This document shows positions 58,831 to 64,000 of a stretch of 64,000 nucleotides of DNA, one piece after another. The position numbers and the translations under genes were made by a program. Each line of letters opens with the position of its first letter. Position 1 is the stretch's first letter. This DNA comes from Winogradskyella eximia (GTDB lineage Bacteria; Bacteroidota; Bacteroidia; Flavobacteriales; Flavobacteriaceae): contig NZ_QRDV01000006.1 of assembly GCF_003386165.1 (NCBI RefSeq), positions 186,001 to 250,000 on the forward strand. Direction: 5' to 3'. Under the pieces are notes generated by a model. That model was not told the origin of the DNA and did no database searches. It saw only the letters and a program-made list of their open reading frames with translations.

Positions 58831-60120
58831 ATGAAATCAAAACTGCATAATGATGTAACAGAATTGCTAGAAAATAAAGTTATTTCTGATACTGTAGCGC
58901 ACCAGATTTTAGCTTATTATGATGCTAAAGAGACTCAGAAATCTAATCCATTATTTACCATTTTTGGGATATTAGGATCGGCACTAGTGGGTTTAGGTAT
59001 TATTTTAATATTGGCTCATAATTGGGATGATTTTTCAAGGGCTACAAAAACGATGTTTGCATTTTTGCCTTTAATTTTTGGGCAATGCGTTGCAGGTTAC
59101 GCTATTCTTAAAAAGAAAAGTCAAGCATGGAAAGAATCTTCAGGAACTTTTCTCTTTTTTGCTATAGGAGCTTCTATTGCTTTAGTTAGTCAGGTTTATA
59201 ATATACCAGGTGATTTAAGTCGTTTTTTATTGACATGGATTGTACTAGGTCTGCCTTTAATTTATGTGCTTAATTCTAAAGCTGTAGCTATGTTAGTTAT
59301 TGGGTTTTCTACGTATTATGCCTGTGAATATGGTTATAGTTTTGGTTACGGAAATACATCTCCTTGGCTATATTTTGTACTCATTTTAGGTACGATTCCG
59401 TTTTATATTACAGCGCTTAAAAATAGACCTAAAGCGAATACTACCGGAATTTTAAATTGGTTATACACCATAAGTTTGATTGTAGTATTAGGGGCTTTTA
59501 TTGATTCTAATTGGTCATTAGGGTTTTTAATGTATGCCATGTTATTTGGTTTTTTCTATAATATGGGGAAATTACCAATCTTTAAAAATCAACAATTAAG
59601 ACGTAATAGTTTTACTGTTTTAGGTTCTTTAGGAACCGTGATTTTACTATTGATACTTTCATTTAATGTTGTTTGGGAAGAAATTCACCAAAAGTTAATA
59701 GTATTTAATAGTCAAGAAATGATGATGTCATTAGTGCTAATGGTAATTGCTTTGGCACTGTTGGTATATACTAAAATAGGTAAAAGGCAATCGGAATTCA
59801 ATATGTTTCAATATGTGTTTATTATATTTTTAATTGTGTTTATAGTAGGTAGTGAAAATGCACAACTAGCAACCGTTTTTACAAATATTATCTTGTTAAT
59901 TTTAGGTGTTTTTGCTATTAAAATAGGAGCTGACACTTCAAGATTTAGTGTGCTTAATTATGGACTTTTAATTATTTCTTCAACTATTATATGTCGCTTT
60001 TTCGATGTAGATATGAGTTTTGTTCTAAGAGGAATTTTGTTTGTGCTCGTAGGACTTGGATTTTTCTCTGCAAATTATATTATGCTTAAAAAACAGAAAG
60101 AAAAAAACAACAACCTTTAA
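58831..60120 (+). CDS. DUF2157 multi-spanning membrane protein
   Basis: From the ATG at 58831 the 429-residue protein has a soluble N-terminus (MKSKLHNDVTELLENKVISD, HQILAYYDAKE) followed by about twelve membrane helices beginning LFTIFGILGSALVGLGIILI and the conserved LAHNWDDFSRATKTMFAFLP. The N-terminal stretch and the NWDDFS motif are the mark of DUF2157. An upstream start at 58780 would run through the terminator. It is followed after 10 bases by a GDYXXLXY gene, a known pairing. Function unknown. Confidence 0.85.
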   Translation: MKSKLHNDVTELLENKVISDTVAHQILAYYDAKETQKSNPLFTIFGILGSALVGLGIILILAHNWDDFSRATKTMFAFLPLIFGQCVAGYAILKKKSQAWKESSGTFLFFAIGASIALVSQVYNIPGDLSRFLLTWIVLGLPLIYVLNSKAVAMLVIGFSTYYACEYGYSFGYGNTSPWLYFVLILGTIPFYITALKNRPKANTTGILNWLYTISLIVVLGAFIDSNWSLGFLMYAMLFGFFYNMGKLPIFKNQQLRRNSFTVLGSLGTVILLLILSFNVVWEEIHQKLIVFNSQEMMMSLVLMVIALALLVYTKIGKRQSEFNMFQYVFIIFLIVFIVGSENAQLATVFTNIILLILGVFAIKIGADTSRFSVLNYGLLIISSTIICRFFDVDMSFVLRGILFVLVGLGFFSANYIMLKKQKEKNNNL

Positions 60121-60130
60121 AATTAAACTT

Positions 60131-60700
60131 ATGAAAACCATACATATATTTATCATATTTATTGCTGTTGCGTTACTTCAGTTATTGGTGCCAGCAAAAA
60201 TGATTTATGACAAAGAATCTGTTTTAATAACAGGAACTGTTTACAAATTTAAAACACAACCCATCGATCCTAATGATCCATTTAGAGGGAAGTATGTAAC
60301 GTTAGGTTATGAATTAACTACTGCTGAAAGCTTTGATTCTACCATTCAAAATAGGGATAGAGTGTTACTTTATCTTGAAAAAGATAGTTTAGGGTTTGCT
60401 AAGGTGAAAAGCGTGAGTAAAACAGATCTTAAAATGGGAACTGATTTTATAGAAGTTGAAGTAGATTACTATAATATCAATGCAAATAGAGTGCATTTTA
60501 ATTTACCATTTGATCGTTATTATATGGAAGAATCAAAGGCAAAACCAGCAGAAGATATATATAGAAAATTCAGTAGAAGAAACGATACAAATAATCAAAC
60601 GTATGCTTTGGTAGCTGTTAAAAATGGAGATGCTGTTTTAAAAGATGTATATATCAATGATAAATCTATTCATTATTATATTGAAAATGAGGAGAAATGA
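60131..60700 (+). CDS. GDYXXLXY-family membrane-anchored protein
   Basis: From the ATG at 60131 the 189-residue protein has one N-terminal helix (IHIFIIFIAVALLQLLVPA), then an exported domain with TQPIDPNDPFRGKYVTLGYE and a C-terminal YALVAVKNGDAVLKDVYI. The motif that names the family (GDYxxLxY) reads GKYVTLGY here, with Lys in place of Asp. It is 10 bases after the DUF2157 gene. Elsewhere a DUF4401 protein is often found between them; it is absent here. Confidence 0.85.
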   Translation: MKTIHIFIIFIAVALLQLLVPAKMIYDKESVLITGTVYKFKTQPIDPNDPFRGKYVTLGYELTTAESFDSTIQNRDRVLLYLEKDSLGFAKVKSVSKTDLKMGTDFIEVEVDYYNINANRVHFNLPFDRYYMEESKAKPAEDIYRKFSRRNDTNNQTYALVAVKNGDAVLKDVYINDKSIHYYIENEEK

Positions 60701-60742
60701 TTCATTCGTTTATCATAAAATCAAATAAACCAATAAATAAAA

Positions 60743-60775
60743 AAGAAGGCTTCAAAATGAATTGAAGCCTTCTTT
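60743..60775. terminator. Bidirectional rho-independent terminator
   Basis: AAGAAGGCTTCAA and TTGAAGCCTTCTT pair perfectly around a 6-base loop, between the convergent GDYXXLXY and metalloprotease genes. Confidence 0.92.
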
Positions 60776-60796
60776 ATATTTGGTATTAAATTTAGA

Positions 60797-63277
60797 TTAC
60801 TTAGGATCTAAAATAAGATTAATACGCTCAATAGCATCTGCAATATGTATTCTACTCATAGTGTCTGCACCACGAGCCGATCGTAATTGGCTACGTAACG
60901 TTTTTAGCTCAGCTCTAACAACTGCTCTAATATCAGATTGGCTAGTGTTTACAGCTGTCATTTTAACGTAAGGACTTCTAGATCTTCCGCTTTGATCTTT
61001 AGCTGTCATTAAATACTCTAGTCTATCAATATGTGCACGTTGTAAATTACGTCTGTAAGTATCAATTTTCTTTCCAGTACGTAGTTCACTCCAAATACCT
61101 TTGCGTAAATCGCTCATCATATCTGGTAACGCATAAGCTTTATTATCATAAGTATATGCTTCCGTTAAACGTTGCATTTTACCTAAGCTCATAATGTTAT
61201 TAAGAGTTCTCGCTTGTAAACCTCTTACACGCTCTACAGAACCAGCGAATTCGATACGGTCAAAAATGTTTTTATCAATTAACCATTCTGGAGTATCAAA
61301 TAAATTCTCTTGAATAAATTTCATAGCTTCTTTTTGGTGTGCTTTAGGAACCGCTGTATAAACAGCACCTTCTTGATCAGAAGTTTTGTAATACTCGTAA
61401 ACTCCACCAATGTTATTAGAAACGTGTCCCATATAACGGTTAAATTGAGAAATTACATGACCATACATTTCTTCTAAATCATCATAACCTTCACCAGCTT
61501 CAGTGGTCCATTCAATTAGGTTTGGTACAATTCGTTTTAAATTCTTAATACCATATTCACTAGCTAACATAGCATCATCTCCTAAATCTTCAGTTTGAGA
61601 ACTAGGATCTACAACATCACCAGCTTGTTGATGTCCAAAACGATACATAGGATCACCAGCATGTTCCATAATCCATTGATTAAGAATTGGCTTTTCTTCT
61701 TCTGCAGTTTTATCTAAAATAGGTCTGTAACCCCAAGCAATAGCATACTTATCGTAAGTTCCAATGTCTGGCATTAAGGCAACACCTTCGTCTCCTGGTT
61801 GTGCTATGTAATTAAAACGTGCATAATCCATAATAGATGGAGCAGTACCATATTTTTTAGTGAATTCTGCATCACGTAATTTCTCAACAGGATAAGCAAC
61901 ACTACTTCCCATGTTGTGAGGTAAACCTAATGTGTGACCAACTTCATGAGATGATACAAAACGAATTAAACGTCCCATAACTTCATCTTTAAACTGTGGG
62001 CTTTGAGCATCTGGATTAATAGCTGCTGTTTGTACAAAGAACCATCCACGTAGCAATGACATTACATTATGGTACCAGTTGATATCGCTTTCTAAAATTT
62101 CACCTGTTCTTGGGTCACTTACGTGTGGACCATTTGCATTAGGAATAGGAGATGCTAAATAACGTACTACTGAATAACGTGCATCTTCTGGGCTCCATTC
62201 TGGATCTTCTTCAACTGTTGGTGGATCTTTAGCTATAATAGCATCTTTGAAGCCTGCAGCTTCAAAAGCTATTTGCCAATCTTCTATACCTTGCTTAAGG
62301 TATTTTCTCCATTTTTCAGGTGTAGCTCTATCTATGTAATAAACGATTTGCTTTTTAGGCACTACTAATTCACCTCGCTTAAATTTCTCAATATCTTCAT
62401 CCTTAACTTCTAGTCTCCAACGGTCTAAAAATTCTAATGATTTACTTTTTTGTTCTTCTAAACCATAATCCGTTTGATTACTTGTAAACCAGCCTACACG
62501 CTCATCAAAATAACGACGCTTCATAGGTACTTCTGGTAATAAAATCATAGAATTGTTGATCTCAATAGATATGGCACCTGTATTAGAATTTGATGGTGGT
62601 TGTCCTGAAGCATACGTTTTTACAGTACGCGATTCAATATTTGTTGGATAAGACTTGATCGTTTCAATATATGATAACTGAGCATCTAAACGTGAAATTT
62701 TATATTGCTGTCTTGCACGTTGTGGAAAACCTAATGGCTTAACATCTTTTGCAAACAAATCTGTAACATCAATAACTGTGTTTGAAGAATCTTTACTGAA
62801 TGCTCTAATTGGAAAAGAAGCAATTACAGGTTCAAAGTTAGAGTTTTTTACAGCTTCATGTACAGGTAAAGAATCTGCGGCAACAACTTCGTACGATACC
62901 ATACGTAACAATACTTTTTTGTCTTTCTTTTCCCAACGTAATACTTGTTCGCTTAATTTTCCTCCACCAAATCCAAGACCTGATGCAGTTTTAGCTATAC
63001 GAGTTACCATAAGCATTTCTCTATTAAAAAGAGAATCTGGTATTTCGTAATAAAATTTGTCATCTACTGTATGCACTGTAAATAACCCTTCGTCACTTTT
63101 GGCATCTTTAGTGATGACTTTGTTATAAGGTTGTGGATCATTTTTTCCAGGCTTTTTTGCTGGAGGTTTGGCCATTGCTGTGGCATCTTTTGATTTTCCA
63201 GCTTTTTTTGCAGTAGAGCAAGAAAATGCTAGAAATGCGGAAACTACTAGGAGTAGTTTAAGGGGTACGTGTTTCAA
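60797..63277 (-). CDS. Zinc-dependent metalloprotease lipoprotein (DUF5117/DUF5118 type)
   Basis: This 826-residue protein has a lipoprotein signal (LLLVVSAFLAFSC), a DUF5118-like region (KVITKDAKSDEGLFTVHTVD), a DUF5117-like region (LMVTRIAKTASGLGFGGGKL) and a zincin domain with FVSSHEVGHTLGLPHNMGSS, the extended HExxHxxGxxH motif, plus SIMDYARFNY as the Met-turn. The start codon is TTG at 63277; no ATG precedes the signal peptide. Probably an outer-membrane-attached endopeptidase. Substrate unknown. Confidence 0.9.
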   Translation of the reverse strand: MKHVPLKLLLVVSAFLAFSCSTAKKAGKSKDATAMAKPPAKKPGKNDPQPYNKVITKDAKSDEGLFTVHTVDDKFYYEIPDSLFNREMLMVTRIAKTASGLGFGGGKLSEQVLRWEKKDKKVLLRMVSYEVVAADSLPVHEAVKNSNFEPVIASFPIRAFSKDSSNTVIDVTDLFAKDVKPLGFPQRARQQYKISRLDAQLSYIETIKSYPTNIESRTVKTYASGQPPSNSNTGAISIEINNSMILLPEVPMKRRYFDERVGWFTSNQTDYGLEEQKSKSLEFLDRWRLEVKDEDIEKFKRGELVVPKKQIVYYIDRATPEKWRKYLKQGIEDWQIAFEAAGFKDAIIAKDPPTVEEDPEWSPEDARYSVVRYLASPIPNANGPHVSDPRTGEILESDINWYHNVMSLLRGWFFVQTAAINPDAQSPQFKDEVMGRLIRFVSSHEVGHTLGLPHNMGSSVAYPVEKLRDAEFTKKYGTAPSIMDYARFNYIAQPGDEGVALMPDIGTYDKYAIAWGYRPILDKTAEEEKPILNQWIMEHAGDPMYRFGHQQAGDVVDPSSQTEDLGDDAMLASEYGIKNLKRIVPNLIEWTTEAGEGYDDLEEMYGHVISQFNRYMGHVSNNIGGVYEYYKTSDQEGAVYTAVPKAHQKEAMKFIQENLFDTPEWLIDKNIFDRIEFAGSVERVRGLQARTLNNIMSLGKMQRLTEAYTYDNKAYALPDMMSDLRKGIWSELRTGKKIDTYRRNLQRAHIDRLEYLMTAKDQSGRSRSPYVKMTAVNTSQSDIRAVVRAELKTLRSQLRSARGADTMSRIHIADAIERINLILDPK

Positions 63278-63372
63278 ATTAGTCGGTTTTTATTAAATTT
63301 TGTTGAAAATACGGATTATAGTAATAATCTGATAAATTTAAAACCGAATTTAGTATTTTTTTAACGTGATTA

Positions 63373-64000
63373 TTAAAAGGTATTCATGTACTCTTGGATG
63401 AGGTCTAATCCCTCTACATGTCTCATGGTTGTGCCAATATAAGGCATACTTATTCCATCTAAATAAAAAGAAACTCTATAATCAATTAATACGCTTTGTT
63501 CTGGGATGTTACTTTCTTCTAAAGGAGTCTCGAGTGCGAGATTTAAGGTAGATTGATCAGCACACGATCCGCCAGGAATATGACAATGCGCACAGTTAAT
63601 ATCCATATATGCTCTTACTCTAGTTTCTAATGGAAGAGATGTGTCTTGCCAATTCGCTAGACTTCTTACAGAAGCACTATTTGATAAGCCTGTTAAAGTT
63701 TGATTGGCTATAAATTGCTCTAATTGATTAACACCATTAATTTCAAAATTCATAGATCTTAATTTAGGACCTATTGGTATAATATTACCATTATTACTAT
63801 GGCAAGTAAAACAATCTGTGTTAGAAGGAATTTGAAAAGTTGAAGAGTTACTGTTGCCTTCGATGTCAATCCATGTTACAGGCAATGTACTTCCTTCTAG
63901 ATCTAAAACAGCATCTGTCTGTTCGCTGTTCCATTTGTAATCACCAGTTTCCCATAGGCCATTGAGTTTAATTAAAACTCGGGTTTCAATAATTGTTTTT
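63373..64000 (-). CDS. Diheme c-type cytochrome, SO2930-like (partial, 3' part)
   Basis: The frame is open to the window edge, so only the C-terminal 208 residues are present. Two heme-binding motifs are visible: CFTCH (TDCFTCHSNNGNIIPIG) and CAHCH (MDINCAHCHIPGGSC). Upstream, residues LWETGDYKWNSEQTDAVL fit the beta-rich part of SO2930-type diheme cytochromes. A TTG at 63885 could be mistaken for a start, but coding continues upstream without a stop. It should be exported and carry electrons. It is on the same strand as the metalloprotease, about 95 bases upstream. Confidence 0.8.
   Translation of the reverse strand, partial: KTIIETRVLIKLNGLWETGDYKWNSEQTDAVLDLEGSTLPVTWIDIEGNSNSSTFQIPSNTDCFTCHSNNGNIIPIGPKLRSMNFEINGVNQLEQFIANQTLTGLSNSASVRSLANWQDTSLPLETRVRAYMDINCAHCHIPGGSCADQSTLNLALETPLEESNIPEQSVLIDYRVSFYLDGISMPYIGTTMRHVEGLDLIQEYMNTF

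Noticed and set aside
1..64000. tRNA, rRNA, insertion sequences, prophage or defence genes
   Set aside because: Nothing in the coding content or the gaps resembles them; the gaps are short, AT-rich or repeat-filled.

Overview
The window looks like chromosome from a marine-type member of the Flavobacteriaceae (Bacteroidota). The base composition is AT-rich. Gliding genes gldB and gldC are present, three very large secreted proteins carry C-terminal signals of the type IX secretion system (T9SS), and the few promoters that can be recognised use the Bacteroidota -7 box TAnnTTTG. Several genes appear to start with TTG. I found no tRNA, rRNA, CRISPR array, transposase, integrase or phage gene. It reads as stable chromosome with one repeat-rich catabolic island.

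Layout. (1) 1-2.1 kb: the end of an ECF sigma factor, a one-helix anti-sigma-like protein and a secreted beta-barrel protein. (2) 2.2-6.7 kb, minus: a branched-chain 2-oxoacid dehydrogenase operon (E2, branched-chain aminotransferase, fused E1 alpha/beta) with a divergent Lrp/AsnC regulator. (3) 7.4-22 kb, minus: an almost complete phenylacetate (paa) degradation cluster in transcription order tetR, paaE, paaA, paaB, paaC, paaD, paaG, a PLP-dependent dehydratase, paaH, paaI, a YpfJ-like zinc peptidase, paaJ, paaZ, paaF-like, paaY. Phenylacetate-CoA ligase (PaaK) is not in the window. A perfect TetR-type palindrome sits at the predicted transcription start of paaE. About twenty small palindromic repeats of several families fill most of the gaps between genes from 5.3 to 20.3 kb. 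(4) 22.1-26.5 kb: a rhodanese, a DUF4230 protein, and three tandem paralogous secreted proteins of unknown function, with a decayed DUF4230 fragment between the first two. (5) 26.5-31.5 kb: gldC-gldB divergent from nadE, an atypical LuxR-type response regulator, and a dnaG primase whose zinc ligands are all substituted. (6) 31.8-37.3 kb: a cold-shock protein, a SulP transporter with an unusual insertion, an operon of DUF5522, hutU and a DUF4136 lipoprotein, and a tiny HExxH membrane protein. (7) 37.3-52.2 kb: three giant T9SS substrates (1701, 1306 and 1521 residues) that share one C-terminal module but have different N-terminal halves (CUB, GEVED, FN3, MAM-like), plus one small exported protein. 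(8) 52.5-60.7 kb: an ACC deaminase/D-cysteine desulfhydrase homologue, a glucosaminidase-LysM lipoprotein, hemL, two small Spy/CpxP-like exported proteins, a long helical protein of unknown function, a YiaA-like protein, and a DUF2157/GDYXXLXY pair. (9) 60.8-64 kb, minus: a large zinc metalloprotease lipoprotein and the end of a diheme cytochrome c.

How it fits together. Regions 2 and 3 feed acyl-CoA into central metabolism: branched-chain amino acids through BCAT and the E1/E2 complex, and phenylacetyl-CoA through epoxidation (PaaABCDE), isomerisation (PaaG), ring opening (PaaZ) and beta-oxidation (PaaF/H/J). PaaI and PaaY probably act as thioesterases that relieve dead-end CoA esters. Regions 4 and 7 are envelope or secreted functions. 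The most novel-looking item is the three-paralog family at 23.2-26.4 kb, whose partial duplication history can be read in the DNA. All family assignments come from reading the translated sequences; no database search was run.
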